In this document: positions 1 through 6,888 of the stretch, in pieces
Position numbering within the stretch: position 1 is the stretch's first letter
Layout of the letters: each line of letters starts with the position of its first letter
NCBI GenBank assembly: GCA_039930945.1
Contig: JBDTSW010000080.1
Coordinates: 1 to 10,062 of the forward strand
From: JBDTSW01 sp039930945
GTDB taxonomy: Bacteria; Actinomycetota; Thermoleophilia; Solirubrobacterales; 70-9
DNA: 10,062 nt
Reading direction: 5' to 3'
Made by a program: the position numbers and the translations under genes
Notes under the pieces: generated by a model
Databases searched by the model: none
Seen by the model: the letters and a program-made list of their open reading frames with translations, nothing else
What the model was told of the DNA's origin: nothing

Positions 1-67
1 CTAGGGCCCTCCCTGCCGGCGGCTGGCGCCTTTGTTGCGCAGAGGACGCCGAATGCGGCCGCACGGG

Positions 68-73
68 TAGCCT
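68..73 (+). promoter_or_regulatory. Candidate -10 element for the yyaL-type gene
   Basis: The hexamer TAGCCT ends 8 nt before the ATG at 82. No Shine-Dalgarno sequence other than a weak CCGGG precedes the start, and I see no convincing -35 at 16-18 nt upstream. The spacing is that of a leaderless mRNA, in which transcription begins at or next to the start codon. The same arrangement occurs before three other genes in the window, which raises its credibility. This is inferred from pattern only. Confidence 0.4.
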
Positions 74-81
74 GATCCGGG

Positions 82-2088
82 ATGGCGAACCGCCTCGCCC
101 AGGAAACCAGCCCCTACCTCCTCCAGCATCGCGACAACCCCGTGGACTGGCGTCCGTGGGGCAGCGAGGCGCTCGAGCTGGCCCGCTCCGAGGACCGCCC
201 GATCCTGCTCTCGATCGGCTACTCGGCGTGCCACTGGTGCCACGTGATGGAGCGGGAGTCGTTCGAGGACCCGGAGACCGCCGCCTTCATGAACGAGCAC
301 TTCGTCCCGGTCAAGGTCGACCGCGAGGAGCGCCCCGACGTCGACGCGATCTACATGGAGGCCGTGCAGGGGATGACCGGGCAGGGCGGCTGGCCGTTGA
401 CGGCCTTCTGCGACCCCGAGGGCGTCCCCTTCTACGGCGGCACCTACTTCCCGCCAGAGCCCCGCCAGGGGATGCCCAGCTTTCGGATGGTGATCGAGGC
501 GGTTGCCGAATCGTGGCGCACTCAGCGCCAGCGGATCGCGGAGACCACGGGGCAGATCCGCCGCCAGCTCGGCGCGGTGGGCCGGATCAGCCCCAGCGAC
601 CAGGAGCCCGATGAGGAACTGCTGGCGGCCGCGGAGCGGGGTCTCCGCGAGGCAGCCGACCTGGATCGGGGCGGCTTCGGCGGCGCGCCCAAGTTCCCGC
701 CGGCCTCGGCGCTGGAGTTCCTGATGGCCCGCGGCGAGCGCGAGATCGTCGCAACCACGCTCGATGCGATGGCCTGCGGGGGCATCCACGACCAGCTCGG
801 CGGCGGCTTCGCCCGCTATTCGGTGGACGCCGACTGGCTGGTCCCCCACTTCGAGAAGATGCTCTATGACAACGCCCTGCTCGCCGGCGCCTACCTGCAC
901 GGTTGGCAGCAGACCGGCAACGAGCGCTGGCGGGCGACCTGCGAGGACATCCTCGACTGGGCGCTGCGCGAGATGCGCGGGCCCGAAGGCGGCTTCTACT
1001 CGGCGCTCGACGCCGACTCCGAGGGCGAGGAGGGCCGCTTCTACGTCTGGACCCGCGACGAGCTGACCGCGGCGCTCGACCAGGCGGGACTCGGCGCCGA
1101 CTCCGAGGCGATCCTCGCCCATTGGGGCATCAGCGAGGCCGGGAACTTCGAGGGCCGCAACATCCTTCACCTGCCCGGCGGGCCGGACGCGCCCGGGCCC
1201 GAGGACCTGGCCCGCGCCCGGGAGGTGCTCTATGAGATCCGGTCCAGGCGGGCTTGGCCGGATCTCGACGACAAGCGGATCCTCTCCTGGAACGCGCTGA
1301 TGGTGGGCGCGCTCGCCGAAGCCGGCGCCGCCCTCGGGCGCCCGGACTACACCGAGGCCGCCGTCGCCTGCGCCGAGTTCATCCAGGAGCGCATGCGTGA
1401 CGCCTCCGGGCGCCTGCTGCGCACCTGGAAGGACGGCGAGGGGCGCCTGAACGCCTACCTCGAGGACCACGCCTACCTGCTCGAGGCCCTGCTGACCCTG
1501 TACGAATCGACCTTCGACGTCCGCTGGTTCGACGCCGCGCGCGAGACCGCCGAGGCGATGGTCGAGCGCTTCGCCGATCCCGACAACGGCGGGTTCTTCA
1601 CCACCTCCCACGACCACGAGGAGCTGGTAGCCCGCCGCAAGGACGCCGACGACCACCCGATCCCGTCGGGCAACTCCGCCGCCGCCTTCGGCCTGTTGCG
1701 GCTGGCCGCGCTCACGGGCGAGCGCTCATACGAGCGTCACGCCGTCTCGGTCTTCCTCCTGCTCCAGCGGCTCGCGGCCGCGCACCCGCAGGCGGTGGCA
1801 CACCTGCTGCGCGCGATCGATTTCCACCTGGCCGCCGTCACGGAAGTGGCTCTCGCAGCCCCGGCCGGAGGCGAGGTCGGGGAGCTGGCGGCCGTGGTGC
1901 GCTCGCGGCTGCGCCCGCACGCCGTCGTCGCCGGCGGCGAGCAGGGAACGGAGCGACCCGAGCTGATGGCCGGGCGCACCGCCGTCGACGGCCGCGCCGC
2001 TGCCTACGTCTGCGAAGGCTTCGCCTGTCGGCAGCCGGTCACAGCCCCGACAGAGCTCTCTCGGCTGCTCGGCGACGCGGCCGGGTAA
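82..2088 (+). CDS. Thioredoxin-domain protein of the YyaL/DUF255 (SPATA20-like) family
   Basis: A complete 668-residue protein, the usual length for the family. The N-terminal thioredoxin-like DUF255 domain (about residues 1-165) opens with the family signature around SPYLLQH and NPVDW (10-23). It carries CHWC at 50-53 in the place of the thioredoxin CxxC, followed by KVDREERPDVD (78-88), GGWPL (102-106) and GGTYFPP (119-125). The remainder resembles a six-hairpin alpha/alpha-barrel, with FGGAPKFPP near 199-207 and PHFEKMLYDNALL near 255-267, both typical of the family. No signal peptide is visible, so it is probably cytoplasmic. The biochemical role of bacterial YyaL proteins is not established; a thiol-redox or sugar-related activity is only guessed from the folds. 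The ATG at 82 matches the usual family start. The next gene starts within a few bases of the stop, so the two may be cotranscribed. Confidence 0.95.
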   Translation: MANRLAQETSPYLLQHRDNPVDWRPWGSEALELARSEDRPILLSIGYSACHWCHVMERESFEDPETAAFMNEHFVPVKVDREERPDVDAIYMEAVQGMTGQGGWPLTAFCDPEGVPFYGGTYFPPEPRQGMPSFRMVIEAVAESWRTQRQRIAETTGQIRRQLGAVGRISPSDQEPDEELLAAAERGLREAADLDRGGFGGAPKFPPASALEFLMARGEREIVATTLDAMACGGIHDQLGGGFARYSVDADWLVPHFEKMLYDNALLAGAYLHGWQQTGNERWRATCEDILDWALREMRGPEGGFYSALDADSEGEEGRFYVWTRDELTAALDQAGLGADSEAILAHWGISEAGNFEGRNILHLPGGPDAPGPEDLARAREVLYEIRSRRAWPDLDDKRILSWNALMVGALAEAGAALGRPDYTEAAVACAEFIQERMRDASGRLLRTWKDGEGRLNAYLEDHAYLLEALLTLYESTFDVRWFDAARETAEAMVERFADPDNGGFFTTSHDHEELVARRKDADDHPIPSGNSAAAFGLLRLAALTGERSYERHAVSVFLLLQRLAAAHPQAVAHLLRAIDFHLAAVTEVALAAPAGGEVGELAAVVRSRLRPHAVVAGGEQGTERPELMAGRTAVDGRAAAYVCEGFACRQPVTAPTELSRLLGDAAG

Positions 2089-2091
2089 GGT
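2086..2091 (+). promoter_or_regulatory. Candidate -10 element inside the yyaL stop codon
   Basis: The hexamer TAAGGT contains the TAA stop of the upstream gene and ends exactly 7 nt before the ATG at 2099. This spacing equals that at 6017-6022 and 8307-8312. It suggests that the SnoaL-like gene can be made from its own leaderless transcript in addition to read-through. It also favours ATG 2099 over the GTG at 2090 as the start. No -35 element is obvious. This is a weak inference from pattern. Confidence 0.35.
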
Positions 2092-2098
2092 GCCGTCG

Positions 2099-2641
2099 AT
2101 GGTCACCGCCTCGAAGAAGACCGCGAAGCCGAAGAAGAAAGCGGGGAGCGCGAAGCAGGTCGCGACCGCGTACTTCGACGCGATCAAGGCTCGCGACGTC
2201 GAGGCGATGGCCGCCTGCTGGAAGCCCGGCAGCCTCGGCTACCTCTACGGGATGGCGACACTGCGTGTGCCGGAGGATCTGAAGAGGTGGTTCGGAGGGC
2301 TGTTCCGCGCCTTCCCGGACTTCGTCATGGAGGCGACCGACATGGTCGCCTACGGCGACAAGGCGGCCGTTCGCTGGCACGCCACCGGCACCTTTGCGGG
2401 GCCGGGCAAGTTCGAGGGCCTCAACCCCACCGGCGCCACGGTCGAGCTCGAGGGCCTCGACCTGCTGACGATCTCAGACGGCGAGATCGTCGACAACCGC
2501 GCCTACACCAACGCCACCGAGATGGCTCGCCAGATGGGCGCGATGCCTGCGGCGGGCTCGGTCGGTGAGAAGGCGATGCTGGGCGCCGTCAACGCCCGCA
2601 CCGCGGCGGCCGGCGCCCTCCAGCGCCTGCGCGACCGTTGA
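2099..2641 (+). CDS. SnoaL-like / ester cyclase-type protein (NTF2-like fold)
   Basis: 180 residues from ATG 2099; GTG 2090 would add three residues. A Lys/Ala-rich N-terminal tail (about residues 2-20, with KKTAKPKKKAG) precedes a domain typical of SnoaL-like proteins. The recognisable elements are an N-terminal helix with AYFDAIKARDVEAMAACW, then LKRWFGGLFRAFPDFVMEATDMVAYGDKAAVRWHATGTFAG, and then the strands GATVELEGLDLLTISDGEIVDNRAYTNATEMARQMG. The FPD and IxDGxIxxxxxY patterns are characteristic. The family has an NTF2-like cone fold and includes polyketide cyclases, but most chromosomal members have no known substrate. No polyketide gene is nearby, so the function is unassigned. The C-terminal Ala-rich tail (about 30 residues) is outside the domain. 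The gene lies directly after the yyaL-type gene and converges on the decayed locus. Confidence 0.85.
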   Translation: MVTASKKTAKPKKKAGSAKQVATAYFDAIKARDVEAMAACWKPGSLGYLYGMATLRVPEDLKRWFGGLFRAFPDFVMEATDMVAYGDKAAVRWHATGTFAGPGKFEGLNPTGATVELEGLDLLTISDGEIVDNRAYTNATEMARQMGAMPAAGSVGEKAMLGAVNARTAAAGALQRLRDR

Positions 2642-2651
2642 GCGCCCGCCG

Positions 2652-2813
2652 CTAGCGCTTCCGCACCTTCAGCCGGGCCTCCATGCCTTGGTCGCGATGA
2701 TCGGCGATCGCACACCAGAGCACGTACCTGGAGCGCTTGCGGAGCTTCAGCTTCAGCTCGTCCTGCTCGTCACCGCCGGCGTTGAAGAAGTCGATGGTCG
2801 CCTTGCCGGGATC
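2652..2813 (-). pseudogene. Cupredoxin C-terminal fragment (remnant)
   Basis: Reading the - strand gives 53 codons up to TAG at 2654-2652, starting DPGKATIDFFNAG and ending RYVLWCAIADHRDQGMEARLKVRKR. The end has the type-1 copper loop pattern C-x4-H-x4-M (WCAIADHRDQGM), as in plastocyanin-like proteins. An in-frame TGA at 2819-2817 closes the frame just upstream, and there is no start codon, so the N-terminal part is missing. The stretch between the FFNAG strand and the copper loop is short, and it lacks the histidine usually found after NAG in this family, which suggests a second internal deletion. It is directly preceded, out of frame, by the DUF1800 fragment. The fragment is read directly; the family assignment rests on the motif. 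Confidence 0.65.
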
Positions 2814-2820
2814 GCTTCAC

Positions 2821-3171
2821 CTGCTTCAGCGACAACTTCTGCGAGCCGACGTCGCCGGTGGCGAACCAGTCGTGCCAGATCAGCGCCATCCGCTCGATCA
2901 GGGGCGCCTGCGTGCGCACCATGCGATCGAGCCAGTAGAGGACGTCGTGGCCGTAGGAGTCGTTGGGCGCCAGCGGGTCGCCGTCGTCCTTCGGCCTCGG
3001 GCCCTTCAGCCCCGTCTTCGCCGGTCGCGTCAGCGAGCGGATCGCCGAGTTCAGGCCCTTCGCCGCGAGCCTGTCGGCGTCGTCGGCGCCACCTCCGAAG
3101 CCTGCCCGCCACAACAGCTTCTCCGCCTGGGTTCGCCCGAACTGTCCGTCGTACCTCGGAACCACCGCCAC
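2821..3171 (-). pseudogene. DUF1800 N-terminal fragment (truncated)
   Basis: About 117 codons on the - strand match the beginning of DUF1800 proteins as remembered: VVPRYDGQFGRTQAEKLLWRAGFGGG, SLTRP, PLAPNDSYGHD, LYWLDRMVRTQAPLIERMALIWHDWFATG and QKLSLKQ. Intact family members are usually over 400 residues and continue with a region such as NxLFRRHALG after this point. Here homology stops at about 2821, and the frame runs only into a short unrelated tail ending at 2770. The N-terminal start is uncertain; GTG codons at 3171 and 3165 are possible and the frame stays open to 3321 inside glnA. A deletion joining this gene to a downstream cupredoxin gene is the simplest explanation. DUF1800 proteins are often secreted and paired with DUF1501, but no partner is present. 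Confidence 0.65.
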
Positions 3172-3257
3172 ATCTGCCCTTTCGGCGCCGTCTTGACTCC
3201 TGCTTGAGCCTGGCGTGTCTCGCCTGGACGCCCCGGCCACGCTATCCGCGACATAGG

Positions 3258-4607
3258 TCAGAGCACCGGCAGGAAGCGCTCGATCTCCCAGGGAGTCACC
3301 TGGACGCGGTAGTCCTCCCACTCCTGGCGCTTGATCTCGATGAAGCGCTTGAAGGTGTGCTCACCGAGCACCCGCAGGACCAGCTCCGAGTCGGCCGCGA
3401 CCTCGATCGCCTCGCCGAGCGTCTCGGGAAGCTGCTGGATCCCGCGCTGCTGGCGCTCCTCGGGGGTCAGGTGATAGAGGTTCTGCTCCATCGGCTCGGG
3501 CAGCTCGTAGCCCTGCTCGATCCCCTCGAGCCCGGCGTGCAGCATGCCGGCGAAGCACAGGTAGGGATTGGACGCCGGGTCGGGGCAGCGCAGCTCGGCG
3601 CGGGTCGCCCCCTCCTGGCCGGGGTGGTACAGCGGCACCCGGATCAGCGCCGAGCGGTTGCGACGCGACCAGGCGAGATAGACGGGCGCCTCGAAGCCGG
3701 GAACCAGGCGCTTGTAGGAGTTCACCCACTGCGCGAACAGCGGCGAGATCTCGCGCGCGTGCTTGAGCTGGCCGGCGATGAACGCCTTCGCCGTCGGCGA
3801 GAGGTAGTACTGGTCGTCGGCGTCGAAGAAGGCGTTGCGGCCGTCCTTGGCCAGCGACTGGTGCACGTGCATCCCGGACCCGTTCTCGCCGAACAGCGGC
3901 TTCGGCATGAAAGTCGCGTGCCAGCCGTATTTCATCGCGTACTCCTTGACCACCATGCGGTAGGTCATGCAGTCGTCAGACATCGCCAGCGCGTCCTTGT
4001 AGCGCATGTCCACCTCATGCTGGGAGGGGCCCACCTCGTGGTGCGCGTACTCGACGTGGATCCCCAGCTGCTCGAGCGCGAGGATCGTCTCGCGCCGGAC
4101 ATCAGAGCCGGCGTCGAGGGTCGTCAGGTCGAAGTAGCCGCCCTCGTCGAGGATCTCCGGGATGCCGCCCTCCGGGCGCGCGCCCTTGAAGTAGAAGTAC
4201 TCCAGCTCCGGCCCGATGTTGTAGGTGTCGAAACCCATCTCGGAAGCGCGCTGCAGCGCCCGGCGCATGATCCAGCGGGGATCACCCTCGTAGGGCTCGC
4301 CGCCGGGAACCTTGACGTCGCAGAACATCCGCGCCGTCGCCTTCTCCTCCGACCGCCACGGCACCACGGCGAAGGTGGAGGCGTCGGGCATGGCGATCAT
4401 GTCTGACTCCTCGATCGGGTTGAAGCCCGTGATCGAGGATCCGTCGAAGCCCATGCCGCCCTCGAAGGCGTCGGTGAGCTCTGACTGGTTGATCGAGAAG
4501 CTCTTGAGCTGACCGAGGACGTCGGTGAACCACAGGCGGATGAAGCGGACGTCTCGATCCTTGACGATCTTGAGGACGTCGGCTGCGGTCTTGGGGCGGT
4601 CTGCCAT
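3258..4607 (-). CDS. glnA: Glutamine synthetase, class I
   Basis: Catalyses ATP-dependent ligation of ammonia to glutamate in the cytoplasm, the entry step of nitrogen assimilation; class I enzymes are dodecamers. The 449-residue protein is full length. The beta-grasp N-terminal domain carries the GFDGSSI signature (53-59). The catalytic domain shows the metal-binding GPELEYF (132-138), HHEVGPSQHEVD (189-200), GSGMHVHQS (243-251), NRSALIRVP (317-325) and RAELR (336-340). The length is closer to the Bacillus-type GSI-alpha or actinobacterial GlnA2 group than to the longer adenylylated GSI-beta enzymes. A Tyr is present at NLYHLTPEE (376-384), but the context does not prove adenylylation. The ATG at 4607 is preceded by GGAGA at 4618-4614, a good ribosome binding site. 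It is divergent from the CMD gene across a 125-bp regulatory spacer. Since actinobacteria often carry several GS paralogues, whether this is the main GS is not decidable here. Confidence 0.97.
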   Translation of the reverse strand: MADRPKTAADVLKIVKDRDVRFIRLWFTDVLGQLKSFSINQSELTDAFEGGMGFDGSSITGFNPIEESDMIAMPDASTFAVVPWRSEEKATARMFCDVKVPGGEPYEGDPRWIMRRALQRASEMGFDTYNIGPELEYFYFKGARPEGGIPEILDEGGYFDLTTLDAGSDVRRETILALEQLGIHVEYAHHEVGPSQHEVDMRYKDALAMSDDCMTYRMVVKEYAMKYGWHATFMPKPLFGENGSGMHVHQSLAKDGRNAFFDADDQYYLSPTAKAFIAGQLKHAREISPLFAQWVNSYKRLVPGFEAPVYLAWSRRNRSALIRVPLYHPGQEGATRAELRCPDPASNPYLCFAGMLHAGLEGIEQGYELPEPMEQNLYHLTPEERQQRGIQQLPETLGEAIEVAADSELVLRVLGEHTFKRFIEIKRQEWEDYRVQVTPWEIERFLPVL

Positions 4608-4656
4608 GGCTCGTCTCCATCGGTCGTTTCGGAGCGCGCAACTCTACGCTTCGCGG

Positions 4657-4685
4657 TTGCAGACCGCCTCTGACTTCGCTATAAC
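4657..4685 (+). promoter_or_regulatory. Sigma-70-type promoter of the CMD-family gene
   Basis: The -35 TTGCAG (4657-4662) and -10 TATAAC (4680-4685) are separated by exactly 17 nt. This predicts transcription starting near 4692, with a 40-nt AT-rich leader before the ATG at 4733. A small inverted repeat GCGGT-N5-ACCGC (4653-4667) surrounds the -35. The elements are read directly; activity is inferred. Confidence 0.6.
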
Positions 4686-4700
4686 TTACGAGACGTAAGT
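4684..4700. promoter_or_regulatory. Palindromic operator-like site over the CMD transcription start
   Basis: ACTTACG-AGA-CGTAAGT is a perfect 7-bp inverted repeat with a 3-bp centre. It extends outward with three more paired bases on each side after one mismatch (4680-4704). It overlaps the last two bases of the -10 and the predicted start point, the classical position for a repressor. The form resembles sites of dimeric helix-turn-helix repressors such as the TetR family, but no regulator gene is in the window. It does not match the GlnR or AmtR site forms I know. It could also influence glnA, whose start codon is 77 bp away. Confidence 0.6.
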
Positions 4701-4732
4701 AATAAGCTAAAAGTAAAGTAAAGGCGCATGAG

Positions 4733-5302
4733 ATGACGATCAAGACGGACTACAGCCGCTTCGACATCCACGACGAGCTCACCGCTCCCGAGGGCAGCCA
4801 GAGGATCCTCAACGGGGTCCTCACCGGCGGCGGCGAGATCAGCAAGTTCATCGGCGTGCTCGCGGGCTCGCCCGCCGCTCTGCGGGCGTTCGCGCGGATG
4901 CGCCACGAGCTTCGCGAGGGAACGCTGGCCCGCGCCACCCGCGAGCGGATCTCGTTGGCGGTGGCCGAGCGCCGCAACGACACCTACTCGGTCGCGCAGC
5001 ACGCCCGCACGGCGCGGGCGGCCGGCCTCGGGCTGGACGAGGTCTCGCGCGCGCGCAGCTTCACCTCGGGCGACCCCAAGCAGGCGGCCCTGCTGGTCTT
5101 CCTGCAGGCGTTGCTCGACTCGGACAGCCGCCCCGATCCCTACCTCGGCGAGGAGGCGCGCGAGGCGGGCTGGACCGACGAGGAGATCCTCGAGGCGGTC
5201 GCCCACGTCGCGCTCAGCGAGTTCCAGACGCTGATCGCGAACGCGGCGGCGCTGCCACAGGACCAGATCGACCAGTCGGCGCTGCCGGCGGCCGCGGCCT
5301 AG
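4733..5302 (+). CDS. Carboxymuconolactone decarboxylase (CMD/AhpD-like) family protein without cysteines
   Basis: 189 residues, complete. The central helical region RERISLAVAERRNDTYSVAQHARTARAAGL (about 71-99) is the CMD/AhpD signature. AhpD-type members have C-x2-C-x3-H here; this protein has D83-T-Y-S86-V-A-Q-H90, keeping only the histidine, and contains no cysteine anywhere. A thiol-based alkylhydroperoxide reductase activity is therefore unlikely. A decarboxylase-like or uncharacterised activity, or a ligand-binding role, remains possible. A second helical segment, QAALLVFLQALLDS (about 117-130), and TDEEILEAVAHVALSEFQTLIANA (about 148-171) complete the fold. The start ATG is preceded by a weak AAAGG (4720-4724) at 8 nt. 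A three-codon reading frame ATG-AGA-TGA (4728-4736) overlaps the start. The gene has its own promoter and operator-like site and converges with the RlpA-like gene, 6 bp apart. Confidence 0.88.
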   Translation: MTIKTDYSRFDIHDELTAPEGSQRILNGVLTGGGEISKFIGVLAGSPAALRAFARMRHELREGTLARATRERISLAVAERRNDTYSVAQHARTARAAGLGLDEVSRARSFTSGDPKQAALLVFLQALLDSDSRPDPYLGEEAREAGWTDEEILEAVAHVALSEFQTLIANAAALPQDQIDQSALPAAAA

Positions 5303-5308
5303 CCGCAG

Positions 5309-5953
5309 CTACTTGATCGGGGCGGCACGGACCTTGTCCGTGCCCTCGAAGCCGAGCCGCTGAGCGGCGCCATGGGTGAGGTCCCAGTCGCGCTCGTAGC
5401 GTCGCTTGACGAAGGGGCCGCGGTCGATCACCCGGGTGCGGAGATAGCGGGCCCTGTAGCCGATCACGACCTTGGTGCCGCACGACAGGCTGCGGTGGGC
5501 GACGCCCACCGTGTCCGTTCTCAGCGTCTGCCCGCAGGCGGTGGTGTTGCCGTAGAAGCCTGGCCCGTACCAGCTCGCCATCTGGCGACGCATCGAGCCG
5601 ACCAGCTCGTTGCGGGTCCGCTTGTTGACCACGCCGCTGGCGCGCACGTCCTTGCGGCGCTGGAAGTCGCGGACCGAGGTCGTGGTCGGGCTCTTGAAGT
5701 TCTTGTGCAGGGGGACGCCGTAGCTCTTGGCCTTGAGGATCCAGTTCAGCGTGGTGACGTCGGTGCCGCAATCGCCCTGCTCGAGGGTGCGCTTGCCGAA
5801 CTCGGTTCGGGAGCAGCCTCCGCCGCCGCCGCCGTTGCCCCCGCCGCCGCCGGGCCCGACCCCGCCGGAGCTCGCCTGGGCGCCCGCCACGGAGACCGTC
5901 AGGGCGACGATCGCGACCAGGGCCGCCCACGAGTGGTTGCTGCCTTCGCCCAT
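5309..5953 (-). CDS. Secreted peptidoglycan-binding / RlpA-like double-psi beta-barrel protein
   Basis: 214 residues from ATG 5953-5951, chosen because a signal peptide starts there and GGAGAGG lies just upstream. A hydrophobic segment (about 9-23) ends in AGAQA, a likely signal peptidase I site near residue 27. A Gly-rich linker (30-46) follows. Residues about 50-118 look like a PG_binding_1 domain (GDCGTDVTTLNWILKAKSYGV, SVRDFQRRKDVRASGVVNKRTRNELVG). Residues about 124-214 are an RlpA-like domain with ASWYGPGFYGN, TACG, VGVAHRSLSCGT and RVIDRGPF. The His (153) and Asp (177) in these motifs correspond to the catalytic pair proposed for lytic-transglycosylase RlpA proteins. It probably acts on the cell wall outside the membrane, as a lytic enzyme or peptidoglycan binder; activity is not proven by sequence, since some RlpA proteins are inactive. 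It is divergent from the SDR gene across 76 bp. Confidence 0.9.
   Translation of the reverse strand: MGEGSNHSWAALVAIVALTVSVAGAQASSGGVGPGGGGGNGGGGGGCSRTEFGKRTLEQGDCGTDVTTLNWILKAKSYGVPLHKNFKSPTTTSVRDFQRRKDVRASGVVNKRTRNELVGSMRRQMASWYGPGFYGNTTACGQTLRTDTVGVAHRSLSCGTKVVIGYRARYLRTRVIDRGPFVKRRYERDWDLTHGAAQRLGFEGTDKVRAAPIK
5816..5866 (-). repeat. CCG/CCC-rich low-complexity stretch encoding a Gly linker
   Basis: The bases encode 17 residues that are almost all glycine (residues 30-46 of the RlpA-like protein, including runs of five and six Gly). The DNA is a near-tandem GCC repeat. It serves as a flexible spacer between the signal peptide and the PG-binding domain. Such runs are prone to slippage and to assembly error, so its length may vary between strains. 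Confidence 0.8.
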
Positions 5954-6016
5954 GCCTCTCCAGCATCGACGCCTCACGCTCCCGGCTTTGACGCTGCAAG
6001 CCCCCGCCCCCCGCCA

Positions 6017-6022
6017 TAGGCT
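6017..6022 (+). promoter_or_regulatory. Candidate -10 element of the SDR gene
   Basis: TAGGCT ends 7 nt before the GTG start at 6030. There is no Shine-Dalgarno sequence in between (CCCCACC), so translation of a leaderless transcript is the likely mode. A TTGACG at 5988-5993 lies 24 nt upstream of the -10, too far to be a canonical -35. Confidence 0.45.
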
Positions 6023-6029
6023 CCCCACC

Positions 6030-6854
6030 GTGCCAGGAGCGGTGGTCACCGGAGCGGGTCGCGGGCTCGGGCTCGAAATCGCCCGCGCGCTCGGCCGCCG
6101 CGGGCTCAGCGTCCACGTCACCGACCTCGACGGCGCGGCGGCGGACGCAACCGCCGCCGAGATCGGCGGCGGCGCCTTCGCCTCGGCCCTCGACGTCCGC
6201 GACGCCGACGCTTGCCTCGCCGTCGCCCGTGAGACCGCCGAGCGAGCAGGGACGCTTGCGGTCTGGGTCAACAACGCGGGTGTGCTGGTCACCGGGCGAG
6301 CCTGGGAGCACGACCCGGAGACCAGGCGGCTGCTGTTCGAGGTGAACGCGCTGGGGACCGTCAACGGAACGGTCGCCGCACTCGAGCTGATGCGACCCGC
6401 CCGGCGCGGGCACGTGATCAACATCGTCTCCCTGGCCGGGCTCGGCGCTCCGCCGGGTGAGGCCCTGTACGCGGCCAGCAAGCACGCCGCGCTCGGCTAC
6501 AGCCTGGGGACGCTCCACGACCTCCGCCACGAGGGCCTGCGCGAGCTGCACGTCTCGGCCGTCTGCCCGGACGGGATCTGGACGCCGATGATCGCCGACA
6601 AGCTCGACGACCCCGACGCCGCGCCGTCGTTCTCGGGCCGGCTGCTGCGAGCCGAGCAGGTGGCGCCCAGGGTCGTCGCCCTGCTCGACCGGCCCCGCGC
6701 TGTGCTCGCGATCCCTCGCTGGCGGGGCGTGTTCGTGCGGCTGTTCGCCAGCTTCCCGAACGCCGCCCAGCGGGCGATCCCGGCCTTCACGTCCGACGCG
6801 CGCCGCCGCCAGCGCCGCTGGAAGAAGCGGATCGAGGCCGGCCGGGGGCCCTGA
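6030..6854 (+). CDS. Classical short-chain dehydrogenase/reductase
   Basis: 274 residues from GTG 6030. This start places the Rossmann motif at the very N-terminus and fits the TANNNT element upstream; the frame stays open further upstream but would run antisense through the RlpA-like gene. The classical SDR motifs are all present: TGAGRGLG (7-14), NNAG (81-84), Asn106, Ser134 in INIVSLAG, and YAASK with Tyr147 and Lys151. An aspartate after the second strand (VTDLD, Asp32) suggests NAD(H) rather than NADP(H). The C-terminal 30 residues are basic (RRRQRRWKKR), beyond the usual SDR core. The substrate cannot be told from the sequence. It converges with the flavoprotein gene. Confidence 0.93.
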   Translation: MPGAVVTGAGRGLGLEIARALGRRGLSVHVTDLDGAAADATAAEIGGGAFASALDVRDADACLAVARETAERAGTLAVWVNNAGVLVTGRAWEHDPETRRLLFEVNALGTVNGTVAALELMRPARRGHVINIVSLAGLGAPPGEALYAASKHAALGYSLGTLHDLRHEGLRELHVSAVCPDGIWTPMIADKLDDPDAAPSFSGRLLRAEQVAPRVVALLDRPRAVLAIPRWRGVFVRLFASFPNAAQRAIPAFTSDARRRQRRWKKRIEAGRGP

Positions 6855-6860
6855 ATAGGA

Positions 6861-6881
6861 GAGACCCCCTTGCGGGAGCTC
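6861..6881 (-). terminator. Hairpin downstream of the flavoprotein gene and distal repeat
   Basis: On the - strand GAGCTCCC-GCAAG-GGGGTCTC forms seven of eight stem pairs, followed by the pyrimidine-rich TCC. It lies just after the distal copy of the rnpB-end repeat. The U-tract is poor, so termination may be weak. It could be a decayed or displaced former rnpB terminator; that reading is inference. Confidence 0.45.
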
Positions 6882-6888
6882 CTCCGTC

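Noticed and set aside
1..1656. Long open frame (551 codons) antisense to the yyaL-type gene
   Set aside because: High-GC antisense shadow: low-complexity Gly/Ala/Val/Arg-rich translation without motifs, lying fully opposite a well-supported gene.
2565..4406. 613-codon frame on the + strand antisense to glnA
   Set aside because: Covers glnA on the opposite strand; translation shows no domain, and it also passes through the DUF1800 remnant.
4653..4710. Nitrogen-regulator (GlnR/AmtR) box in front of glnA
   Set aside because: The only clear palindrome, with TTACG-AGA-CGTAA core, does not match either known site form.
5727..6029. Upstream extension of the SDR reading frame
   Set aside because: It is antisense to the RlpA-like signal peptide and PG-binding domain. 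The Rossmann motif begins seven residues after GTG 6030, a normal SDR start.
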